Source of the DNA: Phoenix dactylifera
Taxonomy: Eukaryota; Streptophyta; Magnoliopsida; Arecales; Arecaceae
Length of the DNA: 64,000 bases
NCBI RefSeq assembly: GCF_009389715.1
Contig: NC_052399.1
Span: 29,645,146 to 29,709,145 of the forward strand
Direction: 5' to 3'
Positions 1 to 11,120 of this stretch are shown here, piece after piece. Positions within the stretch are counted from its first letter, which is position 1; each line of letters opens with the position of its first letter. The translations under genes were made by a program, and so were the position numbers. Under the pieces are notes generated by a model that was not told the DNA's origin, did no database searches, and worked only from the letters and a program-made list of their open reading frames with translations.

Positions 1-1
1 A

Positions 2-489
2 GGCGACTCCAGCCTCATTAGGCCTCCCTGCCCATTTCCTTTCCATTCTGATGACTGCCCTTATTCATATACAAGCCAGTGTGACTATGATGGACCCATT
101 TTCATCATCATCCTGGAATATGAGAAGGTGAGTTGAATTTTTCGTATGCGATTGTGAAAACCTAATTACTATTATTCAGATACCTACATTCTGATGTTTG
201 TGTGTGATTTCAGATGACTGTGCAGGAGTTTCCAGCAAACTCAACTGTAATGGATTTGTTGGAGAGAGTCGGGGGACGGAGCTTAAGATGGTCTCCTTCC
301 AGTTTCCCTCTCAAGGAGGACTTGAGGCCGAGACTGAATCATGAGCCAGTGAGCAACCCTAATCAGAAGCTGGAGATGGGGGATGTTGTTGAGCTGACAC
401 CATCGATACCTGACAAGTCGTTGACAGAGTATAGGGAGGAAATCCAGCGCATGTATGAACGAGGATTATCTCAAGCTGGCGTGGTTTGA
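2..489 (+). CDS. RSH1: C-terminal end of a RelA/SpoT-homologue-like protein (RSH1-like), 5' truncated by window edge
   Basis: Two coding exons are visible: 2-127 and 214-489, joined by an 86-bp GT-AG intron in phase 0. The visible 133 residues include a CPFPF / [16 protein letters not shown] stretch, then a beta-grasp-like tail with [20 protein letters not shown] and the ending [20 protein letters not shown], closed by TGA at 487-489. A C-terminal TGS-like module with this ending is, from memory, what plant chloroplast RSH1 (guanosine tetraphosphate metabolism, plastid stringent response) looks like. None of the catalytic synthetase or hydrolase domain lies in the window, so the assignment rests on the tail alone. 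Another TGS-containing plastid protein is the main alternative. A methionine codon opens exon 2, but the upstream exon is open and in frame, so it is not the start. Confidence 0.6.
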
Positions 490-817
490 GAAGCTGACCG
501 ACACCCATGCCTAACATGAATTAGTCCATTGATTCATTGTATGTATGAACTAATTGTAGGGACATCCACTCCCATTGCAATACGGAAGCTTGGAATGAAA
601 TGAGGTCCAAGCAGGTTGTTTAGATCTCAATATAGCAGTTAATGAAGCTTCCTAAATTTGTTCCCCAGCTCCTTTCCCTTTCTCCCAATTGGGTCTTCTC
701 CTGCATCAGAAAGAAATAATCAAATGATCTATGATGGCAGTAACCCTGCGAAGGCACCATCAGATTCACATGAAGCTGACCTGTCACCAACTCCACTCTA
801 TTTCAGGCTGTTATTGA
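490..817 (+). other. Presumed 3'UTR and flank of the RSH1-like gene
   Basis: Unique-looking sequence follows the TGA, with no convincing coding exon. A short open frame near 658-800 has no family resemblance and runs into the poly-T that ends the neighbouring minus-strand LINE, so I treat it as untranslated or chance. The LINE tail begins at about 818. Confidence 0.4.
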
Positions 818-2825
818 TTTTTTTTTTTTTCTGCGCTAAAATAGGTATTTTATATAGTACGTGTATAAATACATTCAATAAAATCAAAAAACAAAAGATC
901 ATGGAGTGCTCGGAGTAACTCCTCCTCCTTGGCCTACATGGTACTCTCGGAATTGTTGGCCACATAGGTAGCCATTCAATCTGTAGCTCCATTAGCCTCT
1001 CTAAATACATGCATAGCTTGAAAGACCCTCCATCTCTAACCATCATCCAGATATTCCGAAGGGGTGGTCCATGCCAACACCCATCGGGCCTTCCTGGATT
1101 CAACTGATCATTGTGGTCGAGTCATCCTCTAAGATGATTGAGCTGGCCTCTAGCACTCGCCACGCATGTCGAAAACCCACTCAGGCAGTCCTCGGCTCCG
1201 CGTCGGGGACCGAGATGTCAAATAGCTAGCAGCCCCCTGCTGCCACCGCTCTGGAGTTCGAGTTCCTGATGATCAAATCTACACCTTCTCTCATGCCTCC
1301 CTCCTAGATGGATCTATCAAAGTTGACCTTGAGGAAGCTCGGGGGTGGGAGCTCCCAGGTGAAGAACACCATATGGGCAGTTGCATAAGCAGAATGGGAA
1401 CTCCAGATATCCTTAGCTGTCAAAGGCTTGTCTGAACCAATGTCATGACTGATCTCTGCAGCCTGCGCCCAGGCAGGCTCCACTACGAACCTCGGTGACA
1501 TGCTGCGCTCTCCAAAAACTCGAGCGTTCCTTGCCAGCTAGATCTAGTATGATGTATAAGTCGCTCTAATAGCCTTTCGGCGCATTCGTGGACTACCTGC
1601 CCACCGAATGGCCTGTAAGAACCGATCCCTCTGACTCCAAGCATCCGGTGGAGTCCCTGTGATCCGCTAAGTCTCCCTCGCCTTTGCACATTGGAATCAC
1701 ACATGGTCCACTGTCTCATCAACACTACACATCCTGCACTTTGGGAAAATTCTCAAGCTACATCTACTGAGTACCAAACTCGTTGGAAAACGCTTCCAGG
1801 CCACCTTCCATAAAAATAAAGCAAGCCTCGGGTGAAGTCTGAATCGCCAGATCTAAGCACACTCTGGCCCCAGCTCGTGCTCCTGCCAGAGGACTCGGAA
1901 GAGATCCCCCACCCTGACGTTGGTCCCACATGAAGAGCTCCAAACCCGGTTATCAGGTCTCGCGCACCCAAGAACCGAAAGAGACTGGACCTGCTCAGTA
2001 AGATACTCCTTGAACAACTAACGCGACCTGTCCTCGTCCCACTCCGCTCCTCCAGGGTCGAGAAGGTCGCTCGCCCTCAGATCCTCCGCTGCCTCAATGT
2101 TGACCGTAGTCGGCCAACACCTCAAGGGGAGGCAACCCCCCACAAGTCACTTGTCACATCGATACTCTGCCCACCAATCAGTCATTTGGTATTTGCCACA
2201 ACAGTTGGCAGATACATCCCAATATCCCGCCACATGAAGGAACACTTGTGCCCCCTCCGAGCCACCCCTTCAGGGCCGATTCGGCTATACTTGACTGTCA
2301 TAACCTAACTCCAAAATCTCCGTGGCTCCAGCATAAATCGTGCTACATGTCAAGTGATGAGCGACTCACGCCTTTCCTGGAGAAAACACCTCCAGACCGC
2401 CCTCACTGGGAGGCAGACAAACACTCTCCCAAGCCACCTCAATGCGACCCCCACAGAAAGCTCCAAAGTAGTCGCTCGATCCTTATCAATATTATTTTCA
2501 GCACCACAGTGTTGACCATGAGGTAGACGGGCATAAAGCCCAGAACTGATCTGATCAGTGTCAATCTGCCCATCATAGAAAGAGACTATCCCGCCAGCCA
2601 TCCAGCCTGCTTTGAACCCGTAGCACCAGACCAACACACTCAAGCACCCGCAGCCTTCTGCCCGTGATGGGTATGCCTAAGTAGCTCTAGATCCTCTCCT
2701 GCTCTGACATCTCCAATAATCTCCTGATCTTCTGTCTAACCCTACACTCCGTGCTCGGACTGAAGGAGATGGTTGACTTTATAAAGTTCACTCCCTGACG
2801 CTACGTAGTAATCTGCTAACACACC
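818..2825 (-). mobile_element. Decayed, 5'-truncated L1-type LINE (end of reverse transcriptase, zinc-knuckle linker, RNase H, poly-A)
   Basis: Read on the minus strand, the order is that of a plant L1 LINE. Around 2820-2650 there are scattered frames of the end of the reverse transcriptase (a phrase like SYLGIPITGRRLR can be assembled across frameshifts). At 1725-1483 is the linker region. At 1501-1304 the phrase WELPPPSFLKVNFD marks the start of the plant-type RNase H domain. Around 1240-960 come RAVAAGGC-like and GAADWVAAY-like RNase H residues in broken frames. The element ends in an A-run, seen as the T-run at about 818-832. Many stops and frameshifts show it is dead. The RT N-terminus and endonuclease are absent. 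I could not find a target-site duplication. Confidence 0.75.
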
Positions 2826-3464
2826 CTTGAGAGCTTGTGCATCCGAAATCCTCGCCTGGGCCAAAAGAAGACAAACTCGAGTTGCCTCTTTAGATTAATC
2901 CAGCAATTTCCTTCTGCTGCTGCTGTGAATGGTCCAGGATCTTCGGATGTTTGCGTCCTGATATCTTTCTCAGAATCTACTGGTGGCGAGGATGGCGAGC
3001 TCCTCTGGATCTTTGACATGGGGTCTGCATCATTGCGAAGAGTCAGCGTAATTTCTTTGGATGCTGCATAGGACATTTCCCCAAAGGGTCTGCATCACTT
3101 CATAAATCCAAGTATCAAACGAACAAACCACACCGCTCATTGTTGAGGCAGCGACCCGAACGTCTCTATGCGCGCGCGCGCATGTGCATGCATTTGTGGG
3201 TAAATTTAGCCGTCCAAGGGATGCCAGGAAGCTCTAGATTCAACAGGACAAGCCATTAACGTCAGGATGTTTTTGTTGAACATTGACATTAGGATGTTCT
3301 TCTAGCTCTACTACTTGTATTGAGAGGGTACTTGAACTTTTGCCAGCTGGTTGCTCCACGTTCGACATGCCTGGTTCAATTAGCATCTTGTTTTGCTGAG
3401 TCCAGAGCTACTTGGCTTGTGTAGGAGCGAGAAGTCTTTTAACATGATTTTTAGCTTAGTTTGC
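2826..3464. other. Unassigned spacer between LINE and tRNA upstream repeat
   Basis: This stretch is less AT-rich than the following spacer and is open on both strands near 2816-3076. Neither translation resembles a family I know. A short alternating purine-pyrimidine tract (GCGCGC followed by ATGTGCATGCAT) lies near 3170-3195. I call no gene here. Confidence 0.3.
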
Positions 3465-3734
3465 GAATTCGATGAGCTCAAACAGCTTAATCCATTCGCA
3501 TTCTTAGCTATGACAAGCGATAGAGCTATCAGCTTTCATTTTGTTGTTGGTGCATGTTTTCTTGTTGTGGACTAATTCCAATGAAAAAATTCACAAGCAG
3601 CTTAATTCAATGAGCTCAAACAGCTTAATTCATTCGCATTCTTAGCTATGACAAGCAATAGAGCTATCAGCTTTCATTTTGGTGCATGTTTTCTCGCTGC
3701 AGACTAATTTTAATAAAACAATTCACAAGCAGCT
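3465..3734. repeat. Imperfect tandem duplication, about 130 bp, directly upstream of tRNA-Ser
   Basis: The block that runs from GATGAGCTCAAACAGCTTAA through TTCACAAGCAGCT occurs twice in direct orientation, at about 3465-3602 and 3603-3734. A few substitutions and a short deletion (the TTGTTG stretch) separate the copies. The second copy ends eight bases before the tRNA. Confidence 0.85.
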
Positions 3735-3741
3735 ATCGAAC

Positions 3742-3823
3742 GTCGCTTTGGCCGAGTGGTTAAGGCGTGTGCCTGCTAAGTACATGGGGTTTCCCCGCGA
3801 GAGTTCGAATCTCTCAGGCGACG
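3742..3823 (+). tRNA. tRNA-Ser (anticodon GCU)
   Basis: An 82-nt class II tRNA. The acceptor arm GTCGCTT pairs with AGGCGAC, with one G-T pair. The D-arm carries TGGCCGAGTGG (A box). The anticodon loop CTGCTAA at 3773-3779 has GCT at 3775-3777, reading serine codons AGC and AGU. A long variable arm (TACATGGGGTTTCCCCGC) follows, then the T-arm with GTTCGAATC (B box). The discriminator base is G. No CCA is encoded, as expected of a nuclear gene. The downstream T-run TTTTTTTT at about 3830-3837 fits RNA polymerase III termination. There is no intron. Confidence 0.96.
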
Positions 3824-6800
3824 GTTAATTTTTTTTCAATTTCTCCAAAGAAAAAAAAAAAGCAATTCAATTTATCAATATGTACTATAACTGTAAAGCC
3901 CATCTATAACTTCTATAACAAATCCAAATAGAAAACAGTGCTCTATATGGATACAGTACATAATGTTTTCTAGCTATTTTTTTGAATACAAAAGAGATTC
4001 ATTTAGTTTATGGAGATATTTCTAGCTATTCGATATGAATGAATTCTTTTATATATTTATAATAATAATACCAAAATAAATTGAATCTCATATATTAATG
4101 AGATTCTTGCGAGAAAAATCCCCTTTATTTCATAATTACTAAAATAAGCTATGCTCTTTTTTATAAAAATAGGCTTTCTTGAGCAATGCTAAATACTTAT
4201 ATTATAACACTTGGGAGTTGTGACCTAGCAATTCTACATGTGCATTAAAGCATATCTCTTCTACATTTATTACTAATTTATAGGGCTGCTTAGATTGAGA
4301 AGTGCTTGAAGCCAACTTGACCCGATTTCACAATCTAGTCTTGAGTCTAGAGCTGAACTCAACCAATTAGCTAATCAAATCGGATTAAGTTGGGCTTACA
4401 AAAAAAATATTTTAGATATAATGAGTTATTTGGGTTGGGTCGGGGCCAAGCAAGATCAAGTTCCAACCCAAAATATTCGAAGCTCTAGTTGAGAGTCTTG
4501 AGACTATAGTTCAAATCAATTATTTAACTATTTTTTATAGCTAAAACTATGACAATTAATAATTAAATATTAAATTTACAATTTTTAAAAAAAAATCAAA
4601 AGAATGCCAGGTCATAAGCTTTAATTCAATTTTTTTAAAACTTAAGATAATAATCATTCTTAAAGCACAAGTTTCCAACCTAGGATTTAAAAAGTGTGAG
4701 TGCAAACGTGCATGCAAAACTTTTGTTAAATGTTCTTTATCATACAATGTTGATATATTGACGCATTAAACTACAATTATAGTCATGTGCTTCCTGAATA
4801 TTAGAATTATGCCATTGAAGTTTTGTTGTGGTCATGTAACTATTATTGTAGGTCCGTTGGTTGTAGGATAGATCAAAGAGGAAGCTATCCCTCTTACTAA
4901 GTATCCCTCCAAGATTCCTTTTTTCTCGAGCTTAGATTTTTAGTTGGTTGTAGTAACCACCGTTCCCTGTAATACTTGCATAGTCCAAACATGGTAAAAA
5001 GGCGAGGTAAAGTGAAAAGAAAGGGCATGCAGAAGGGTAATTGTAACTCTTATTTTTAGTATGAAATCAGGGATACATCTATTTCATCCCTCCTCCAATA
5101 ATAATTTTAACACCTATGACAAGTATAGTACTATTCCCCAAAACTTACCTTGCAACCAAACAAGGACAGAGATTTGTGCTTCATATGAACTTACAAATTG
5201 AAAGTTCTAACCATTCCTTTAGGAAGAAAAAAAAGGGGTAATAATAACCAAGATTTCATAGAGTAGATGCTAAGGATAAGCCCAAAAAGGCTTCTTGACC
5301 CTGTACAAGTATCTAAGATTTTTCTATCGCATCATCAATTTAGGACTAAATACAAGCTCACACCATACGGGTCCATAAGGGTCCTCACATACTCCCAAGC
5401 CCAAGCATGCTCACTAGGCAAAATATCCAAATCCAGTTGAAAATACCATGTTTAGTCCATGGCCAGTTCTTAACAGAACTCGTGCTGCAGTGTTTCTTAA
5501 TCCACATACGCATGCCTAAGTCCGTCTAAAACCAGTTATTATGATCAAGATCTCAACCCAAAAGACTAGCTAGAAGATATTATTTAGCTTTTTTGTCTTT
5601 ATATATATATATCCAAAATCTATCCAGTGCATAATCAATCTGAGACTAAACACATACTCACGCAGACCCCACACACTCCCCATATTTGAGCTCGAACATC
5701 CTTGCCAAGTTAAGAATCCAAATTCCATCACAAACACCAAAATCAGCCCGTTGTTAGTCCTAACAAGGTCCATGCTACAAATGTTTCCTTATAATACATG
5801 GGTCATGGGCCAAACTCGATCTGATACTATTTTTAACAACTCAGAATCTCCTCCAAAAAGGCTAGTTGAAAGGTGATATTTGGGTTTTTTGGCCTTGCAT
5901 AGACATCCAAAATCTCTCCAACGCATATTTATAGGATGAAACATATGTCCTCACAGGTAAACACAGACACAACACACTCCCACTCTGCTTTTCTCATAGT
6001 GTAGACTGTTCCTCTAAGTTCATTTCCATAATACACCATAGACCTACAAAGGCAAATGAAGGTTGTTTCTTCAAATAGCTTACTTCCTCCTAGCTGGCAT
6101 TACCGTGCAACCATGTAGTCTAGATTTTGCTTCTTGGTTTTTGTTTATCATTTTATCCACTTTGTCATATATACCTAGATATGTCTACAAAAAAATGTCT
6201 TCGAATAGCAATTGCATCTAGTATTGTATATTAGTTTCAAGATATGCTTAGGTGGTAAGGCTTTACATCTTTTGTCAAATCTATCATTTATCTTTATACT
6301 GAAATGTACAATGATGTAATCCAATTCTAAAGAAAAGAAGAGAGTTCGTGAAGTCAAGAGCTTAGTAGTTTACAAGATAAAGTATTTAAAAGAATTTTAG
6401 GACTTGCAAGTTGATTGCAAGTAGTTAATTTAGTTTCACTAAAAATAAACAACTTCATATTTAATACAAATATCGGCAATTAACTCTAATAATTCCTTGT
6501 TGCCCGAAATCCCAATCTTACTAATTTGCCTTGTTACATATTTTCCTTCTTCCTAGAGCCAACCAGCCAGGTGAATTTCTTTCTGTTCAATCATCAATAT
6601 AGAATGGTTTGGAAACTAATCACCAATAAATAATTCACTTAGAAAATTATACAACACCCTCTGCATATTGAATGCAGGAGCGCGATTATATTGCAAATGT
6701 TGGCTCTATCTATTATTCTCAGATGTGCGCCTGATGCACATACTTTTCTTAAAGATACTAACATTAGTGTGAGATCTTAAAGCCACAAAATTTTGACATA

Positions 6801-7360
6801 ATTCTTCTTTGAAATTCTCGCTCTAAACAATCCAAATAAGGTTTGCAGTTGGGAGCACAGAAAAACAACAGGCTATGTTCAAAATAATTTCCTGTACTCC
6901 CGAGAAAATCACGGACGCCCATTACAATTACCAACTAGCTTCTTAGCATCCTTCTGAAAGTTAGGACTTTCATGAAATCAACCCACCAAGTGTAATGTTT
7001 TATCCCTGCTGTTTCAAGGATGCCATTTGGTTATTAACTCTGAACTATATGGTATCTGAAAAGGGATATGTAGTATACTTGCCAATAATAAAGACTAAAC
7101 TTATGAGATTAAGATTATACAAAACACAAAGACAAGTTCAAGAAGCAGAAGATTAATGTACAGGAGGAGTTGATCTCAAATATCAATCCAGGCAAGAGTA
7201 AGAATGACACAAGAGTACAGAAACAAAAGGATACAGCTGACAACCTTTTTGATGGTGCAGGTATGAAATTAGAACCATGGAAGTAAAATGAATTTTATAA
7301 ATTGAGGGAATGTGATTCAAATGCTACAAATTGCCAAGTCAATCAGAAACCAAAATTTTG
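3824..7360. other. AT-rich intergenic spacer with degenerate repeats
   Basis: Apart from the Pol III T-run and the repeat block at 5275-6000, I see no gene. The 4280-4500 part holds a decayed motif family (TTGAGTCTAGAGCTGAACTC, GGTTGGGTCGGGGCC) that resembles transposon debris. The remaining open frames are short, AT-biased and unlike known proteins. Confidence 0.5.
5275..6000. repeat. Degenerate tandem array, about three units of roughly 290 bp
   Basis: Three related blocks start near 5281, 5560 and 5858. Each runs: AAAAGGCTAGTTGAA-like, GATATT, a T-rich stretch, GCCTT, ATCCAAAATCTxTCCAxxGCATA, GGACTAAACACATACTCACxC, and ACACACTCCC. The second unit also shows TGATACTATTTTTAACAACTCAGAATCTC before the third begins. 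Units have diverged strongly, and the third is cut short. This looks like an old dispersed repeat that was tandemly amplified; no coding capacity remains. Confidence 0.6.
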
Positions 7361-7422
7361 TCATTTGTGTCTGGAGGCATGTTGCTTTAACTGGCACGCT
7401 TCGTCTTGTCCAATTGGTTGAT

Positions 7423-7580
7423 TCTGAAAATAGCCTGTGTCAGCACCTCTCCACAAAATACAGATGATGAAGTCATCGCCCTGCCAACTCACTCTCTGCA
7501 TCTGAAAATAGCCTGTGTCAGCACCTCTCCACAAAATACAGATGATGAAGTCATCGCCCTGCCAACTCACTCTCTGCATC
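7423..7580. repeat. Perfect 78-bp tandem duplication beside the PPR stop codon
   Basis: Units 7423-7500 and 7501-7578 are identical, with two more shared bases after the second. The duplication lies within the presumed 3'UTR of the minus-strand PPR gene, starting 16 bases past its stop. Because 78 is divisible by three, both strands stay open across it, producing a duplicated 26-residue phrase in chance frames; I do not consider it coding. Perfect identity implies a recent event. Confidence 0.97.
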
Positions 7581-7595
7581 AAGAGCATCCTTCAA

Positions 7596-9236
7596 CTACA
7601 CAACCACTGAAATATCCAGGCTTTTTCTCAATGAGGAAGGGCTTTCCTCTGAAGATGATATATCCAATCCTAAATCTCTTCCCCATGCAATAAGCATAAT
7701 GCGATTCACCTCATTAGGCAAGCCAGCCTTCAGAAGACAAGACACCAAGGAACTAACAGTTACACTGTCAGGGGCACAGCCAGTGGCCACCATTTTATGG
7801 AAAAGGCCAATGGCTTCCACCATTCTCCCCTTCATGCAGTGTCCTATGATCAAACTAGTATATGTAAACTTATCAGGAGAACACCTCTTCTCCTCCATTT
7901 CTAACAGAAGTAGATTTGCCTCATCTAAATTTCCCACCTTGCAAAGCCCATCAATTACAAAATTATAAATGAAGGCACGGGGTACAATATCCCTCCTCTC
8001 ACTCAGTTCCTTCAGAAAATGTGAAGCCTCAGATATTCTATTCTTCTTGCACAGAGAACTTATGACAATGGAAAAGGTGTAGGCATTGGGCCGAATACCC
8101 CTCTGACCTATCTCATTCCAAAACCTCAATGCATCATCCAACTTCTCACTCCGACAGTACCCATCGATCAACGAAGTGAAGGTCACGACATCAGGAGGAC
8201 AACCACAGACCATCATCCTCTCATACACCGAAACTGCGGATGGCATGTCACCGGCCTTACCAAACCCGTCGATGAGCACATTGTAGGTGACTCTACTAGG
8301 CCTTATTCCTAACCCAATCATATCACTGAAAACCTCAAAGGCTTCTTCCATCTTGCCCATCTTGCAATAACCTGAAATCACAGACGTGTACGTGACAACA
8401 TTCGGCACACACAAGCCATCTGATTGAATTCTCCTCAAAATCTCATGCCCCCTGTCCACCTGCTTGGTCTGACACAAACCATCGACAAGAATGTTGTGTG
8501 TTACTGTATCTGGAGTCAATCCAAAATCTCTCATTTCTTTGAGAAACTCAAACGCACCATCAATGTCACCCAACCTACATAAACCCTTGATAACAATATT
8601 AAAGCTACAAGTATCTGGAGTGAAGAATTGCGAAGCCAATTGCTCTCTGAAGAAAAAAATGGCGTCTTGCGCTCCGTTTCTTCCCACCAAAAGGCTCATG
8701 AGCTTATTAAATGTATAACATCGAACCCGGCAATTGAATTCAGAAGCTCGTGCGAGTAATTTCAAGGCAGCATCCAGCTGACCGGCTTCAGCAAAAGAAT
8801 TAGCGAAAAACTCAAGATACGGGCCATCAGGAGAATGCCCGTCGCTCGCCATCTGGTCGAACACCTCGAGTGCAGCTTCGTGGAGGCCCGAGCGAAATAG
8901 AAGCCCAACAAGAAATCGATAGGCGGTGGCCGAGTGGGCGACGCCGAAGGCCGAGCGGGTGACTTGGAAGAGGCCGAGCGCAGACTCGGCGGTGGGGAGG
9001 CGGCGGACGGCAGCGAAGGCGACGGAGGGCGAGAGGGCAGGGAGGAACGGGGCGAGCCGGGAGCAGGCGGAGGAGGGATAGAGGAGGAAGGCGGTGGCGA
9101 CGGCCTTGGCGATCCAGAGGTCGGGCGCATCGGAGGCCGCGGCGGCGGCGGCGGCCGTAGCTGTGGCGAGGTGGAGGCGAGAAAGGAGGAAGTGGTGGTG
9201 GAGCACGCTAGGGTAGGATGGACCGCGGAGAAGCAT
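7596..9236 (-). CDS. P-class pentatricopeptide repeat (PPR) protein, 546 residues, intronless
   Basis: PPR proteins bind organellar RNA, with each motif reading one base, and control processing or stability in mitochondria or chloroplasts. About eleven to twelve roughly 35-residue motifs run from about residue 104 to the end, with typical phrases such as VTYNVLIDGFGKAGD, VTFTSLIDGYCR and FTYTSLIIGHC. No E, E+ or DYW extension follows, so this is P-class rather than an editing factor. The first 100 residues are rich in Ala, Leu and Arg with few acidic residues, fitting an organelle-targeting presequence; the exact organelle is not decidable. It resembles the family around Arabidopsis At2g06000, from memory only. 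The first third of the coding sequence is very GC-rich and the last third much less so, a monocot-type gradient. The next in-frame methionine lies far inside, so this start is preferred. Confidence 0.93.
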   Translation of the reverse strand: MLLRGPSYPSVLHHHFLLSRLHLATATAAAAAAASDAPDLWIAKAVATAFLLYPSSACSRLAPFLPALSPSVAFAAVRRLPTAESALGLFQVTRSAFGVAHSATAYRFLVGLLFRSGLHEAALEVFDQMASDGHSPDGPYLEFFANSFAEAGQLDAALKLLARASEFNCRVRCYTFNKLMSLLVGRNGAQDAIFFFREQLASQFFTPDTCSFNIVIKGLCRLGDIDGAFEFLKEMRDFGLTPDTVTHNILVDGLCQTKQVDRGHEILRRIQSDGLCVPNVVTYTSVISGYCKMGKMEEAFEVFSDMIGLGIRPSRVTYNVLIDGFGKAGDMPSAVSVYERMMVCGCPPDVVTFTSLIDGYCRSEKLDDALRFWNEIGQRGIRPNAYTFSIVISSLCKKNRISEASHFLKELSERRDIVPRAFIYNFVIDGLCKVGNLDEANLLLLEMEEKRCSPDKFTYTSLIIGHCMKGRMVEAIGLFHKMVATGCAPDSVTVSSLVSCLLKAGLPNEVNRIMLIAWGRDLGLDISSSEESPSSLRKSLDISVVV

Positions 9237-11120
9237 TTAAGGTGGTGGGGAAACTCGCGGAGGACGATAAGGGGAGGCATCGGAGAGGGGGCTTAGGATC
9301 CGGCCACCCTTCATGGCGTCGGCGAAGGAAGCGGCGGCATAACGGAGAATGGCGGCGGAGGAGGAAGGTCGTGGAGTGTGGTGACTCCGACTTCGTGGGA
9401 ATGGTTTATAGTTAGGTCGGAGGAGGAGGGGGGTAGCGAGAGGGAAGACTTGAGGCCGGTGACTCTAACCTGCAAACTGAGAGAAATGGGGGAGAGGGAT
9501 ATGATGCCCCTGGGGTCTGGTGGAGCCAAGCCTGATAGAGCTTGAATCTGATGGTTTGATGTTAATCTCAACTTTAGGATCGAGCTTGAATTATGTATTA
9601 TTATTTTGGATTTAATTTATGCTTAATTTCAAATAAAACTGAATAAGAGTCTAATCGATCTACTTGATAATCCATCTTCAACCGAAATCATTTCAGGTTT
9701 GAATCAAGCTTAGTTAAAACTCAAACCATAGCTTATTTCAAGCTTGATTTCAAGCTTTCTTTGAGCATGTTTTAATTTATAACTAACTCCATAATAAATA
9801 AAATACATTGATTAAAGCTATGAGCCAATAGAATATTATCTATAAATATATAAAATAAGTATAATATATTTAAGCCTTCTTGAGTCAAACTTGGTTAATT
9901 TCAAGTATATTTTGTTGATTTCAGCTTAATTTGTTTAGCTTTAAATGAGGTTGATTCGAGCTTTTTTTCAGGCTAAGTTCGACCTAAGCTTAAGCTACTC
10001 ATCGCATTTGACAACCCTAAATGATAGAGCTGAGCTTGATCAAGCTTGAGTCCAATCCAATTTCCTTTGGTACATGTTGTGGAGCTATTATATTTTGTGG
10101 AGCACTTTTTTTTTTTTTTTTGGTATTTGTTGGAGCACCTTCAAAGTATTTAATAAATAAACATTAATTGGCATTTTTGTTCTTGCTGGCGTAAATGATA
10201 TAGTTCAGTTCCTCTGTAGTGCACCTTTTGCACTGCAGAGTGATGTACCATTTTGGACAGCTACCATATTATCTATCTTGAAGGCAGAACACTATTGCTC
10301 TCTCGGTGTCATGCACGGTGCACCTTAACATTTAGTACTGCAGTGCGAAAAGAAGAGGATCCTGGATCCAAATGATATGTAGAGGAGTTGAGGAATAACC
10401 TTTTTCTTGTTTAAAGTTTTATCTATTTTTTATATCTTTCTTTCTCACTAAACCACCTCAGATAACATTTTTAAGTAAACATAGGGAAGAACCCACTGCC
10501 ACAGGATGACCCATTGCTTTCGAGAAAAAAAAGAAATTATGTTGCATCTCCTCCTTTGATTCGAGCGTGGATTTATAAAACCACATTCAAGTATAGGGTT
10601 GGTTTCGTTTCTTTCACAGAATTAAAATAAATTTGTGAAGCGGCATATCAATTACATGGAGACTTGAGGGGACGAAAAGTGGCAGTGGTTCTGCCACCAT
10701 ATGATACTAGGTGAAAGCAGTGGATGGTGTTGGTGATGGCAAAGATGGAGAGAAGATGAACAGGACCATTACGTAAGGCAAACCCGTATCCATTATTACT
10801 CCCAACACCAACAAAATCAGCCCCTGGTTTTAATTGATCAAAAAGTTTGATTGCACCACATTATAACTCAACAAATAACAAATAACTTCTACATCTATGT
10901 ACAAGCTGTACTTCAACAAAATCTCAAGTGTCAGATTAAATCATTGGACCATCACTGGACCATAGATCAACTACTTGCCTCACTCAGTACTACTTGGGAT
11001 ATCCTTCAGCCTGAAAGATCACAAGCGTCTCCAGTAGATGCCTTTGGCCATCATGTACATCACAGTCTACATCACCTTTGAAACGATACCCAAGAGTAGG
11101 GATCCCAAATCTTCCAAGAA
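9237..11120. other. PPR 5' flank and AT-rich spacer to the next gene
   Basis: Positions 9237-9530 are GC-rich and represent the presumed promoter and 5'UTR of the PPR gene. From 9550 to about 10060 there is a decayed motif family built on GAGCTTGA / AAGCTTGATTTCAAGC, similar in flavour to 4280-4500 and probably transposon-derived. A T-run lies near 10108-10122. The stretch 10850-11120 abuts the stop of the minus-strand gene and is its probable 3'UTR. No gene called. Confidence 0.45.

Noticed and set aside
658-918. Open frame downstream of the RSH1-like stop
   Set aside because: It runs into the LINE A-tail, has no family resemblance and lies where a 3'UTR is expected.
7361-7588. Minus-strand 75-codon frame with a repeated 26-residue phrase
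   Set aside because: The repetition comes entirely from the 78-bp tandem duplication; the plus strand is open there as well, and no splice or start context supports it.
8934-9296. Gly/Glu-rich plus-strand frame over the PPR start
   Set aside because: It is the antisense shadow of the GC-rich 5' end of the PPR gene.
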